64,000 nt of DNA from Lycorma delicatula (GCF_047948215.1 NC_134458.1:138678536-138742535), one strand, 5' to 3'; shown: positions 1 to 11,523, counted from the first letter of the stretch. Notes: generated by a model from the sequence alone, not told the origin. Numbers and translations are program-made.

Positions 1-518
1 GATTTTGACATTTTTTGAAATTCAGTTATCTTTCTGAATTTCTCAGTAACAAATGAAGATATCAGCTTGATTTTTGATGTGTGTAATTTTCATGTAAACA
101 TCTAAAATCCAGTTTCAAAATTTTTCAAAATTTGACATTGAAAGGAATGAAGAAAGTTAAAAATATTTGAACAATAATTGCAAATTTTCCTATACTTTTC
201 TGACTACACTAAACAAGATATTCACTAGACTGGTGCTTGCAAATACTTTTAAGATAAATATCTAAAAACCATTTTTGGATTTTATTGAATTTGGTTTTTT
301 AAGGGCTGCGACGGTGTATGGCATGGTGGCTCAACCAGCACAGCCACTAACACTGTTCCTGTAAGTGTGATGCAATTGGCTTTAGTTACTTGACTAAAAA
401 CATAAAATTAAAAAATTTTTAAAAAATGAGAAATAAGTATGGTCACCTCCTACTTGTGTTTGTCGGTAATCCTAATAACCGCAACAGAGGATCCTAGCAC
501 TCATATGTGAAATAAATA
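1..518. other. AT-rich DNA, no gene recognised
   Basis: No coding frame, terminal repeat or known repeat consensus was recognised here. Around 300-360 there is a short stretch of more balanced composition that does not extend into an open frame. Confidence 0.5.
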
Positions 519-589
519 AGTTTGCTATTAAAAAAATATTGCAGATGAAGCCCCATTGATAACACAGGCAAAGCCACGACAGGGGCTAG
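519..589 (+). mobile_element. Helitron-like 3' end (copy 1)
   Basis: The stretch ends in CTAG (586-589), preceded by a small GC hairpin (GGC-AAA-GCC, 567-575) and a short spacer. This is the layout of a Helitron 3' terminus. Its upstream 26 bases closely match those before the terminus at 53586-53658, so the two belong to one repeat family. A (TA)8 run follows directly (590-606). Only the 3' end is recognised; the 5' end was not found. Confidence 0.5.
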
Positions 590-606
590 TATATATATAT
601 ATATAT

Positions 607-3055
607 TAAACATCATTGATATTATTTTTCATATTCAAAAACTTTTATTTGTGATTTAATTTTTGTAGTCATTTTGGTATAGATAAAATAATTATATTTT
701 TTCAGGAAATTATATGAACAAAGAAACATTAAAATATTTTCCTTTGCATGCGAAGAGTTTAGCTTTAAGAAAATTTTATTCAGAACAGCATCAGAGAGAT
801 GCATTCATATTTCTCTTTTTTATAATAGATAAATATGCATGAGTTTTGATTCATTTTAAATAAAGTACTAAGGTTTTAAAAGTGTTTATTACTGAAATGT
901 TAGTGTAGTTTGTTTAGAACTGTAAAGATGATTTTGTTCCACCATCACTATAAATTCCATTTGATTCTAAAATTGGCTGGTTATGGATTTATCTTAATTA
1001 TTTTATTTATTTTCACTAGGCTCTAAATCTTTTTTTGAGTCATCAAGTATGTGATATCATCAGTTTAATATTAGTCTCCATTCCATTCTGAGTTGTACAA
1101 ACTCAGACTAATTATTACAACCTTCATTCTCGCTACATTTTATATTTATAATCTTTGATTACCTGTACAGTTTTTACTGCCTACATGTCACTTTCTTACC
1201 AAATTAGTTAAACCTTTATAACTAGGTTATACAGCCATAATTATGTTATAATATATGGTTAACCAAATTATTTCATCACTTTTAAAAATTTCATCAAAAG
1301 TTTCTCTCTTTGCCTATTCATCTTAAGATTTTTTATGCCATACTTTATCAACCTACTTGTACTTCCTAATTTTCCATATCCTCCTGTAACACCATATTTT
1401 AAAAGCCTTTCCTTTTTGTTTTTCCTGTTGGCCATTTTTTTTTTTTACCGTAAAACGCTACTCTCCACCAATTGTTTTCAAGAATTTCTATCTTAGATCC
1501 ATATTTGATACTAGCAGACTTCTGTTCATCATGAAAACTTTCTATCTTGTGCCTGTCTGCCTTTCATCTCTGCTTTATTTCATCCATTCTTTGTAACTTT
1601 ACCACTTAGACAACAAATTTCTGCAACTTCTGGTATACTGCTATCCCCTTTTAGTGAATAATTTCTTATAAGCTTTTTGTAATATTTCATTATTTTTGTT
1701 TTACTCTTATTTAATTTCTCTTTTAGTAATGAAACCATTAAGAATTACTTGACTCATTTCTGGTTTATACCAATAGGATAATATCATCCCCACCATGCTA
1801 AAGCAATGAATGTGAAAACTCAACTTTTCAGGAGAGCTAAACAACAGTTTCAATGATAAATTTTAAATAGGAATGCATATTCGTTAAAGTGAAAAGGTTT
1901 AAACTAGCTTTCCTAAAAAAGATACACATTGGATAACTTATCATAAGATGCGCAGGACGTTCAGATTGGTCATAAACTGTCAAATCTGCAAAATGTGATT
2001 TTTCACATTCGTTACTTTAGCATGTTATGTTGGTATCATCACTTAATCTTAACATTTTTATTGTTTTTCTTTCAACAGTTACTCCCCTCTTAGATTTCTC
2101 TCTTGAATTCCTGAATTTTTTCTATGTACAAATTGAAAAGCATGACCAGCAATCAATTTCAGATATATATAAATACATTTCAACTAAACTAATTTTTTCT
2201 GAATCTAAAATTTAATAAATTTATATAGAATCTCCTTAATAGTGGCATTAAGTAATTTTATAAATATTTAATGTTATAAATACAAAAATAGCATTAAATT
2301 AATTCTTAGAATTTACCTCACTACATGATTACTTACAAATAATAATGAAAATTATTCATGGATACTTATTGAAATATATGTACATTATATACAAACAAGT
2401 ATGTAATAATGCATGTTTCCAATAAGTTATTTAGCTAATAAAGTTTGCATTAGTCTAAATTCTCATTCAGTATACATTTAAGTACATGTTTAGTTTTTAA
2501 ATTACGATGTTTATGTTTGTATATAGTAGTTAATGTTTTTTATTTACTGTTAATTATACACTATTTGTAACTAATGTTTTATTTTTCTAATAATTTTAAC
2601 ACAATTAAATCTTTAAAAATACATTTTTGTGCAGTTAAAGCAGAATATTTATGTTTTATTAAACAAACTTCAAAATTGATTGTTTCTTTCATTCGATATG
2701 ATACAAAAAAACATTTTTTCTAAAAAATATTTTTACTGAAAGATAGATTCTTCTGTATGTATCTTAATGGAGCATTTTTCATAACACTTAGTATTTTGTA
2801 GAAAAATTTAATGAAGTATCTATATTGGACTACCTGAAGAGTCTGTAGTGGACTACCTGTTCTTATAGTCAAATTAATCATTTTTATCTTGTTTAATGCA
2901 TGCTGCATGTAATTTATTATCCCTTGATTTACTGTCTACTCTATTATCTTGCACAATTAATTATGTTTCCACTGTGATAAGTATTATTCATACAAAACAG
3001 TAATACTACCTCATGATTACATTTATATAACACATTATATATAATGCATTTAATT
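607..3055. other. AT-rich intergenic or intronic DNA
   Basis: No gene is supported. Between about 1290 and 1740 the plus strand is pyrimidine-biased, as seen in minus-strand decayed coding sequence, but no family could be recognised. Small open frames at 2027-2215 (+) and 2720-2908 (-) have the composition of random AT-rich sequence. Confidence 0.5.
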
Positions 3056-3334
3056 AGTATAGAAACCTCAGGTTCAAACACACCCCCAGCATGAGCAACT
3101 GTGCTTGAACCTAAGGTTTTTTTTTCACGAGAGCCATCCCCTCTTTCTAGTTAAATTTTCCCCATGAAAGAGTGTATCTACTACAAAAAGCACAGCAAAA
3201 CATGACTCTGTTTTCTCCAATAACTCAATACATTAAAGATGACTTTGCTTGAACCTAAGGTTTTTTTTCATGAGAGCGACTCCCTCTTTCTAGTTAAATT
3301 TTCACCACAAAAGAGTCTAACAATCACAATTCTG
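3056..3334. repeat. Left terminal inverted repeat of virus-like element
   Basis: This matches the reverse complement of 6602-6927 over almost all its length. It contains two direct copies of an internal motif (GCTTGAACCTAAGGTTTT followed by a T-rich and GAGAGC segment) at about 3103 and 3248. The right copy carries about 45 extra bases near 6700-6745, so the repeats have diverged by indel as well as by substitutions. Confidence 0.85.
3063..3119. repeat. Terminal hairpin palindrome in left TIR
   Basis: Arms 3063-3081 and 3101-3119 pair at 17 of 19 positions around a 19-base C-rich loop. Each arm also contains a smaller palindrome of the form AACCT-N-AGGTT, so the terminus could fold into a branched structure. 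The right end has the mirror arrangement at 6864-6882 and 6900-6920, with two extra T in the outer arm. Nested hairpin telomeres of this kind are known from parvoviruses; any similar function here is inference. Confidence 0.75.
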
Positions 3335-3429
3335 TATTACAAAAAAATAAAAATAGATATATAAAAAATAATCAAATAATTTAAAATTTCATGAAATAAA
3401 CTAATTATGAAGATTGTTTTATTACTTTG

Positions 3430-4481
3430 CTAGTTAATGGTGAGTAAGCCACCATATTTTCATATATTAATAAACAATAACGGGATTGTATTGGGTTTAA
3501 AATTCTCTTCAACTTCAATATTAATTTTTAAATCAATAACACCCATTTTTATAGATTCATCTTGTCGTGAACAATCAATCACATATAATGGATATTTGTT
3601 TTTATAATCTGAATATGTGTGTGGTAAATCAGTCAATTTATAATATGATTGTTTAAAATTCACAAACATCTTGTACATCAACATTTGATCCCCCTCTAAA
3701 TCCTAATAACGTATCGAGGTTTGTCTAATTGTGATGATATTTTTACATTCCAAGTCATCGATTTTGTTTGTGGAACTGTTGGTTTCTGATGAAGTTCCCA
3801 GCTTCTAAATTGTATATGCAACTCTTCATTTTTTCTCTCAATTTAGCCAATTCCAATTGATATTGACCCGACACCTTTAAATATGGTACAAGCCATGCAA
3901 TATTTGTTATTTCTAGTTTAGATTTATGATCTGAAACTGCGACCAGTATTGCGTTCACATCATCACTAGTACGTTTTAATAATAACTCTTGTCTGTTGTT
4001 TATAATTATTTTTTTATAGTCTTCAGCGAAACCTAATAACATTGATAATGGTATGTATAAAGTAAAGCCCACGTCATCATCCATATTAATTTTATTTGTC
4101 CCATTAACCCAGCTGGCTTGTTCCAACAATAGAATTGAATTATTTGTTATTGAAATCACATTTTTCATAGAGGTCACACCTACGTTTCTCGTGCTGACCA
4201 CCTCTTGGCCATTTATTTTATAAATTATCTCATCAAATAGAAAGGCACCAGCAAAATTAACTAATTCTGATGTTGTTGATTTTTTATTGTTTTTACCTGC
4301 GAGTTCCCACGAATATGTAGACAGCTATCACCCAGAACTGTATACTCACTGGTTGATTTATTCTTATTATAATCTTATCACCTGTTTTAAAGCTATTTTC
4401 AAATGGGGTGTGTTTGTGTACTTGTTTATATGTTAATGATTCCTCTGTAGACTTAACTTTTTTAACATTTAAATAATTCAT
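3430..4481 (-). pseudogene. Double-jelly-roll major-capsid-like protein, broken
   Basis: Three open pieces on the minus strand, at 4481-4293, 4201-3755 and 3684-3460, read in order as the N-terminal, middle and C-terminal parts of one protein. I recognise it as the capsid-like protein widespread in insect genomes within Polinton-like elements. Diagnostic short motifs include GDKIIIRI, LLGFAEDYKKIIINNRQEL and YVIDCSRQDES. Breaks: a one-base frameshift near 4310, another near 3820 where the familiar reading moves to a different frame, and missing sequence plus a stop around 3690-3710. The C-terminus also ends early. A functional capsid would form the virion shell; this copy cannot encode one. 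The family call rests on remembered motif patterns and would need a profile search to confirm. Confidence 0.68.
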
Positions 4482-4522
4482 CTTTCAATCTATATAAAAA
4501 AATTATTTTTTATTTCAATAAT

Positions 4523-4654
4523 TTATTGGTACTTTTTAATTTCCCCCCCAACAATTTCAAATCCTAGAGATTTTAATTTTTTAATGCTTTCCTCTGTCAA
4601 TTTATAAGTTTTTTTATCAACCAAAAACTCATCATCATCACTTATATATGGCAT
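4523..4654 (-). CDS. Small intact ORF in virus-like element (43 aa), function unknown
   Basis: The frame opens with ATG at 4654 and closes with TAA at 4523-4525, between the capsid-like pseudogene and the fragment at 4698-4889. The start is acidic (MPYISDDDEF) and the remainder is lysine-rich (KKLKSLGFEIVGG), a mixed-charge soluble composition. A run of seven G lies within the frame without breaking it. It does not overlap its neighbours. I do not recognise a family. Position and orientation suggest a minor virion or accessory gene, but survival of so short a frame could be chance. Confidence 0.4.
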   Translation of the reverse strand: MPYISDDDEFLVDKKTYKLTEESIKKLKSLGFEIVGGEIKKYQ

Positions 4655-4697
4655 TTCTAATAAAAAGAAAAAAATCAAATTGTAATAATTTATTTAT

Positions 4698-4889
4698 TTA
4701 TTTACATTCTCTCAATACCAATGACATGCTTACTCGTTTGCCACGTAAATTTAATAACTGATCTTTTTCATCGGTCAATTTTATTATTAAATTGTTAATT
4801 TCTTTTTCATCTACTGGTACAAATGTAATATAAAATAGATATTCTTCAATCATATCACCAGGATCGATACTTAGTGGGAAATCATACAA
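4698..4889 (-). pseudogene. Virion-protein-like fragment (possible penton/minor capsid C-terminus)
   Basis: The 63-residue frame contains FPLSIDPGDMIEEYLF and a later LLNLRGKRVSMSLVL. The latter resembles the C-terminal strand pattern of capsid-associated proteins encoded next to double-jelly-roll capsids in insect Polinton-like elements. No N-terminal part was recognised upstream. It lies between polymerase remains and the capsid pseudogene, where a penton-like gene would fit. The assignment is tentative. Confidence 0.4.
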
Positions 4890-5014
4890 AATGCTATCTT
4901 ATTTCTCGTTTTTATATCCACCCGAAATAATATTACATTTTACACGTATTACATTTACAAGAGCGATATTTATTATTCAATCTGAATGATGTGTTAGATA
5001 TGGTTTGAAAATTC

Positions 5015-5260
5015 TTAACCCATAACCCAAGAGACTACCAATACTTGAATCTTATCTGAAAAATCTATCCACACAGTGCTTTTAATTTCACATTGTAACA
5101 TATTGGTGTTTGCTCGCAAAGTGATAAAGGGGCAATATTCACATTTTCTAGGACTTTTATTATTACCATTCAACATCCTTGATAAACCATTATGTTTGTT
5201 TGTCATATTTATTAGAGTATAATGGGAGCGAATTAATTTAACATTAGTTAATAATAACAA
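5015..5260 (-). CDS. Unrecognised ORF inside virus-like element
   Basis: This frame of about 81 codons has no family I recognise. The reported first residue may not be ATG-coded. It contains two cysteine pairs (CEYC and a later single C), and its composition is less AT-skewed than random frames nearby. It lies where the polymerase catalytic core or a small structural gene would be expected. It may be a fragment of a larger decayed gene. Confidence 0.25.
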   Translation of the reverse strand: MLLLTNVKLIRSHYTLINMTNKHNGLSRMLNGNNKSPRKCEYCPFITLRANTNMLQCEIKSTVWIDFSDKIQVLVVSWVMG

Positions 5261-5309
5261 CCAAACAACACTTTTTCAATTATTATTTACACGTTTTATA
5301 TATACATTA

Positions 5310-6400
5310 TTAGGATTATTCTTTATTATCTTTGATATAACACAACACATTTACACCAATATTTGGGTTTTGAGCTTCAAATTTATCAATGTCTTTAATA
5401 CAAACAGGATATTTATTCTATTCCTTTCTTGTTTAAATAATTTTCAAATTGTTTATAGAATGAAACACGATACTTATTTTTATTATTAGGAAACAGATGT
5501 GCTAGAATAGACCATAAAAAACATTTTTGTTCATCATTTTGTATATTTATTATAGCGTGTTTATTTAATAAAGTTTTTAGTGTTTATAAATATGTACTAT
5601 TACCCCCATAAAGTGGATCGAATTCTGATATTGAGAGATCCAATCTTAATATTTTATTCATAACCCAACCGCTGCCAATTTGAATAAATCTTTCAAAAGA
5701 TTCGTTAACTTTTTCATAGGCTTCTAAATACTGTTCATTCAAGATGCTTGAATTTTCACATTCATTTAAGGCAAATCGAGTGCTACTATCTAAATTAACT
5801 TCACAAAAATCACATTTATCAACCACGCATTTTTGTAACTCGACAACAATGACGATATAATATTTAATATTGCCTCTTATATTTTTCAACTTGTAATCTT
5901 ATAGCGTTAAATACCCTATCTTTCATACCCATTAAAAATTCATAAATATCAAAAAAAATTTATCACTAACATAACACGAGTGTTTTATTAAAGAACCACC
6001 TAATGCTTGTTTTGTATTTGATATTTGAATATGTAACATCAATTCAGAAATAGATATTTTTTTATTTAGTTTGTGTTTCAATTCAAAATAATATTCAATT
6101 AAATCATCAAAAGCGCTTTCAATAGACAATTTATTTTCCACAAAAAGTTTTATTTTTTCTAATTTGTTTGATTTATAAAGATTTTCTCCATAAGAAATAA
6201 ATAAATCTTTATTATATTCACAAATTAATTGCATAGTAAATGGATTAGAAGTGTATCTTTTATATAATTGTTTAATATCATCATTTATATTATCTAAAAA
6301 TGTAATTAAATCATACTTGTCGGACAGATTTTTATAACAAAATACTATTTTACTAGCATTATCAATTCATTCAAAGGTCATGGTTTTTTGCATTCTTATT
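5310..6400 (-). pseudogene. Protein-primed DNA polymerase B, N-terminal region only, broken
   Basis: Read downward on the minus strand, fragments around 6400-5932, 5889-5584 and 5560-5310 follow the N-terminal region of Polinton/adintovirus-type protein-primed PolB. The best signs are IQIGSGWVMNKILRLDL with a following DPLYGG, then KCFLWSILAHLFP and PVCIKDIDKFEAQNP in different frames. Stops and frameshifts separate them. The catalytic polymerase motifs that should follow are absent: only about 400 bases separate the last match from the virion-protein-like fragment. In an intact virus or transposon the protein copies the genome from a terminal-protein primer; this copy cannot. Confidence 0.62.
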
Positions 6401-6601
6401 ATATTTAAATAATTTTAATAATCATGTATTATTGATGTCAACATTCACTCTATATATATAGACATGTAAAACATTGGGATTCCCCGCATTAACGTCATTT
6501 ACTAATCATGTGTTAACATTCACTATATAAATGTAAACATTGAAGATTCCTCAGTTATTTTTATTCTTTTGTAGTTAATGAGTATTGTTTTATGAAGGAA
6601 A

Positions 6602-6927
6602 CAGAATTGTGGTTAATACACTCTTTTGTGGTGAAAATTTAACTAGAAAGAGGGAGTCGCTCTCATGAAAAAAACCTTAGGTTCAAGCAAAGTCATCTTT
6701 AATGACTTTGATCTTTATTGAATCGATTCAAGCACAATCTTTAATGTATTAATTTATTGAAGAAAAGAGTCGTGTTTTGCTGTGCTTTTTGTAATCGATA
6801 CACTCTTTCATGGGGAAAATTTAAATAAAAAGAGGAGCTATTTCATGGGGCTCTCGTGAAAAAAAACCTTAGGTTCAAGCACAGTTGCTCATGCTGGGGG
6901 TGTTTTTGAACCTGAGGTTTCTATACT
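6602..6927. repeat. Right terminal inverted repeat of virus-like element
   Basis: This is the reverse-complement partner of 3056-3334. It reproduces the same order of motifs, ending in the outer hairpin and the terminal CTATACT. An insertion of about 45 bases near 6700-6745 is absent from the left copy. Confidence 0.85.
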
Positions 6928-7051
6928 ACTCATTCATATAACCACCAATTAAAAGTTTGAAGTAAAAAGAAAATATTTTTCATATTAAGTTCATATTTGA
7001 ACTATTCAAATACAGCAGAGAGTTTGTGGAGGCAATCATATCCTTCCCTAC

Positions 7052-7266
7052 CTGGATTTCCCACTCTAAATAATTTTTTTTAATATCAACAATGGCTGAG
7101 AGTGAGTAAAAAAAATTGACATAATACTTATTATCGGGAAAAGAAAGAAGTTCTTGAAAACAGAATAAACAATTTTTAATTAACAACTGCATTACTCTTT
7201 TTTCTGTAAATCTTTTTCTCTCATCAAAGACAGCAATATCATTTGGTAATTTATTCATAATTGTGA
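7052..7266 (-). CDS. Candidate host exon, function unknown
   Basis: On the minus strand a TTTTGTAG acceptor precedes an open frame that runs 71 codons to CAG|GTAGGG, a good donor sequence. The protein is of ordinary composition, with motifs such as IAVFDERKRFTEKR and VDIKKNYLEWEIQ; this suggests a helical soluble protein. The exon lies just outside the right TIR of the virus-like element. I do not recognise the family. It could instead be a decayed gene fragment. An ATG lies near its 5' end, so it might be a first coding exon. Confidence 0.4.
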
Positions 7267-10200
7267 CTACAAAAGATTGCTTACATTCACATTATATTGT
7301 TTATGGACCTCTACAAGTCTACTTATTTCATTTTTTGTGTCGTAATTATGAGCAATTACATAATTTTTTAATAAAATCTCTCTCCTCACAATTAATAATG
7401 TTTCATAAATAAATAATTAACAAACTGTCACTAATTAAAAGATAGCTTAGATTTCCTATTTTATTATTATCTTACATCTAATGAATTTATTTTATAGCCA
7501 AAAAATATCCTAAATTTTTTAGGTGATGATCCCCAAAACAGTATTGGGTATTGTATATGCAAGATTACCAATCTATTACAAACAAATAAGAGCAAACAGA
7601 AAAGAACAAATTAGGGCAAAAATATTTGAGCTTATTTTGTTAATTTAATTGAAATGGTCATTTTAGGTGATGTTAAAATCTTTATACCCAAGAGCTTCAC
7701 TAGTAATAATCTTTTTATAGAATTGTTATCTATCATGACAATATAATTTTCATGTTTACAAAGTTAACTTTTATTATTCTCATTTATTATTAAATTACTC
7801 TGAACGAAACGTTTAATTGCTATTCATTTATTTAACATAAACATATGCTATATCCATACACATTCATGTACATGCATATAAAATGGCACAACTGTAATGA
7901 TTATAGGAAAAAATGTTTTTGTACTCCAAAAATGTTAGCCGTACTCAAGAACAGCAAGTTCCTTATGCTATGCTTACTAAAGAAAGGTTATCTGTTGCCT
8001 TCTTCCTTGAATCAAATGTGTGACCGAATATCAGCATCCCATGTTTACCAAAATTCAGGTGATACCTTACTCTCTTCATCACAAGAACTGGTTGAAGAGT
8101 GAACACCATTATTCTCAGAAAAAGTAATTCTGATTGGTACCTTTAATTCCCTCAGGTGCTTTATATGTGTCATAACCATAAGAAAGATAGTTTAAAAGAA
8201 AATTACTGACCCCTTTCTGTTGTGAAACAGTGATATTATACACTGCTTCATTTCGGAAGGGGAACCGAGTTGAATGTATATTTGTAGAATATATCAGTCT
8301 CTAATATATTTACATTAGCAATGGGACTTAGCAGTATTATATCAACTGAATAAAATTTTATTTACCTCTTTTTGATAATTAAATGACACAAACCCATTAA
8401 AAATAAACTATCAAAGATGGATTTATCTCACAAGGTTAGATAAATTCATAAATCAGAAAGGAATAAATTTATTGGGAAAGTGGATTATAAAACTACGAAA
8501 CTGTTTAAAAAATTATGTAGAAGATGTACAAAGAAAACATGTGGAAGAAAATAATTTTGGTAGCTGATAACAGACTTCCTTGGGATAACAGGTAGCTAAT
8601 GAGACAAATCAAGGTTGAAACCTTTCCCCCTAAAATTAAGTTCAAAGAGATGTTGTGGAACCTTAATTTAAAAAGCAAAAGATATTTTGAAATATGTCGT
8701 GAAATTCCTTTGACTATTGGAATAAATATTTAAATTGGTGATTTTGAATGACTGGTTGAAATATATGAAAATACCAAATGTATTTTAACAAGGACAAAAT
8801 AATTATAGTATTACAATTCCCAAGACAAAAACAATTAATTCTTTTGTAAAAAAGAAAAAACTTGCAATAGGTTGAAAGGACATTTTGCTTAATTTTTTGT
8901 CAATTACTGTAATTTATATTTAAAATTGTTGAGAGGCTAGTACTATATACTTAATTTCTAATTAAGTACTATATACTTAATTTGTAATCATGAATGATTA
9001 TAACTATCTTCAGATTGCATTAGGAGATTGTGTTGCAATACTTAATTGAATCATTTTTCTTTTAATTATTTTTATAATTAACTCCTATAATAAAGAAAGA
9101 ATAGAGTTCGAAAATAGTTCAGAAACTTTTTCCATTTAATTTACTGTTTTTTAATATTATTAATTTTTTTTTATTAATTTAAATTAAAAATGATTAACAG
9201 AAAATTATTATTTTTCTTAAACAGTTTTAATTAATTATTATATTTGAATTGCACTTCTTTTAACATGATCATTTCATTAATGTATAATTTTAACCTATTT
9301 TTTCTCACCAAAATATATAAATATTTATTTATTATAATTAATATTTTTTTTTTTTTTTTGTACAAAATAACACTTTTCATACACCAAGTATTTATACTAA
9401 TATAATGTAATATTTTTTATTTATAATATGTATTCTGTTGGATAATATATTTTTTACGTAATGATCAAATTGATTGCATTTGCCACAAGATCAAGGCATA
9501 TTGTTTTGCTTTGGAGCATCTAAATCAAATGCATACAATGTAATATTAATGAAACCTTTTATATTCCCATTTAAAATAACTATATAATATTACACCTTAA
9601 GTTAATTAAAAAATTAAGATTGAATTTTCAAGATACAAAAATTTTTCATATCTTTTTTTTGTGTTAGTAAGTATGAATTATGTTGACCAACATCAAAAAA
9701 ATGTTTAATTCTAACATTTCTCTAAACTTATAAGTGCTACCTTTGTTAAGAGAAAGATAATAAGAAAGATAATCTTTATTTTTCTTTATTCCTACTCAAT
9801 AACAAAATATTCACTTCTATCAGACCAGACAACAGAACTACATGATTATAATCTATTATTTAGGCCTGCTAGAAAGGTTTAAATAATAAATTATTCTTAT
9901 TTTGAATTGTTTTCTCTCCCACTACAAATTCTTTCAGTATATGTCTAACAATATTAAGTCTGTGGTAAGGATGCCATGACCTATATAGCCAGTGCATCTG
10001 TGACATGATCTAGTGAGAGAACTGCTCTGAACTAATCCTGAGATAGGGCTCTTTTATAGGGGCTGTACAGTAAGCAACATAGTGAAAGTGACTGTTGGTT
10101 AAAGCTTGGTCTTCTAAATACTCTTAAAACTTTTTATATTGTAATGAGTACATCTAAATAACTCTTAAAAAAAAGTTAATTTTGAAAATGATATTGTAAA

Positions 10201-11175
10201 CTCATAATAAATTTGTTGCATTAGAAAATTTTATTTTTCTTTAAAAAAGAAAATAATTTGTATGAGTAATGTGTGTTTTTTCCTTTCTTTAATATGCAGT
10301 TCATTTGAATAAAAAAAATTGTATTTGAGTTTTATTTTTGTGAAGGACAGTGTAAACATAGCTCTGTTAGATTCTATGTTTGCCAGGACAGTATCTGTTG
10401 GTAATTACAATTTGACATTGACAAATGTACATGAGACAAACCAAGGAAGTAACAGCATTATAATTTAAACATTACACTTGAGCCTTGGTCTATCTACTGT
10501 TTATACCAAAATACAGGAGACATTTAACCAGTATGCCAATTACACCATTAATTTAATGCTATAATTTTTATAATTCTAATTTATTCTCATTTAATTTATG
10601 TCAGGTTTACTTAAATTTTCAATTAGATTTATTCTACTGTCTGAATTGATTTTTCGAAGTGTTATACATAATCTCATTTGCAGTAATAATCATTTAATAA
10701 AAAGAAATTATTAAAATAAAAATTTTATAATATTGTAATTTATATTTTGAAAGATAATTATTAAATAAGAATTTTGTAATTATTATACATTCACATTAAA
10801 TCTTAACATATAACTTCTGAACTTTCTTATAAACTAATAACAGTTGATCGACTGATGTCTCACAATATAATAATGATCATGAAAATTACTTAAGGAAATT
10901 AATTAAAAGAATTTAAAAGGAAATTTAAAAAAATATCTTGAAAATAATATCATAATGTACATAATTACTTTTCATAAATGCATTCTTACTAACTATAAAA
11001 CAAAATCATATTTTTTTTTGCAAATTATATCTTTGTACATACAATTTATGTACTACATGTGTTTTGTTCTTAGCCTGAGCTAATTATCACTTTTGATTAA
11101 AAAGTTTGATCAAAAACAATATTATTTTATTATAATTACTTTTAAAATTAGTAATTGAAGATAGAATGATCTGTT

Positions 11176-11176
<1 letters not shown>
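7267..11176. other. AT-rich DNA, no gene recognised
   Basis: No convincing exon or mobile element was seen, although this is where later exons of the minus-strand dehydrogenase gene would lie if its introns were short. A 25/26-bp tandem duplication containing TACTATATACTTAATTT occurs at about 8939-8990. An open frame at 7845-8102 (+) has no recognisable features. Confidence 0.5.

Positions 11177-11221
<45 letters not shown>
11177..11221. repeat. Poly(T) tract
   Basis: About 45 consecutive T. On the minus strand this is a poly(A), possibly the tail of an old retroposed sequence, but no source was recognised next to it. Confidence 0.9.
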
Positions 11222-11223
<2 letters not shown>

Positions 11224-11297
11224 TAACTTTTGAGTAAAAATAATTTTGATTTTTTTTTTTGTTAAGTATTACTAGATTAAATTTAAAAAAAACTTAC

Positions 11298-11478
11298 CAG
11301 AATTAGCTCCTGTAACAATAACAGTTTTTCCATTCATTTGTTTTTTAGATTTACAAACACCCAACGTTAAAAATGTAAATATACGTACAATAGTACATAT
11401 AACAATTATTACTGCTACTAATGCTACTGCTGCTTGACCGTACACTTTTACACCTATCTCAGGACTCCACCACGACAT
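11298..11478 (-). CDS. Short-chain dehydrogenase/reductase (retinol-dehydrogenase-like), first coding exon
   Basis: The exon encodes a membrane-anchored N-terminus with a hydrophobic segment at about residues 13-35. It ends with GKTVIVTGANSG, the start of the Rossmann-fold NAD(P)-binding motif TGxxxGxG, cut by a consensus donor (TCTG|GTAAGT, exon end at 11298). An in-frame stop lies upstream, so ATG at 11478 is the first usable start. A possible acceptor (TTCTATGCTTCAG) at about 11523 would place a splice in the 5' UTR. The N-terminal anchor plus the motif resembles the RDH11/13/14 group, which reduces retinal or other carbonyls at membranes. The rest of the enzyme, including the YxxxK active site, must lie on downstream exons at lower coordinates; none was found in this window. 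Confidence 0.8.
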
Positions 11479-11523
11479 GCCTGAAGCAGTTGATGTATTT
11501 AACAATGATGATTAAGCAGCACC

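Larger units (their letters stand above)
3056..6927 (-). mobile_element. Endogenous virus-like element with long TIRs (Polinton/adintovirus-like), decayed
   Basis: The element is bounded by inverted copies of one sequence, beginning AGTATAGAAACC at 3056 and ending with its complement at 6927. All recognisable genes lie on the minus strand: first protein-primed DNA polymerase B N-terminal remains (5310-6400), then an unknown ORF, a short virion-protein-like fragment, an intact 43-aa ORF and a double-jelly-roll capsid-like pseudogene (3430-4481). Polintons and adintoviruses carry a protein-primed polymerase and double-jelly-roll capsid and usually begin with AG, as here, but are normally around 15-20 kb. 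At 3.9 kb this copy must be a deletion derivative or a separate small lineage. No convincing target-site duplication is visible: the six flanking bases differ on the two sides. No integrase was recognised. Confidence 0.72.

Noticed and set aside
1290..1740. Possible decayed minus-strand gene
   Set aside because: Pyrimidine bias only; no motif or family could be recognised on either strand.
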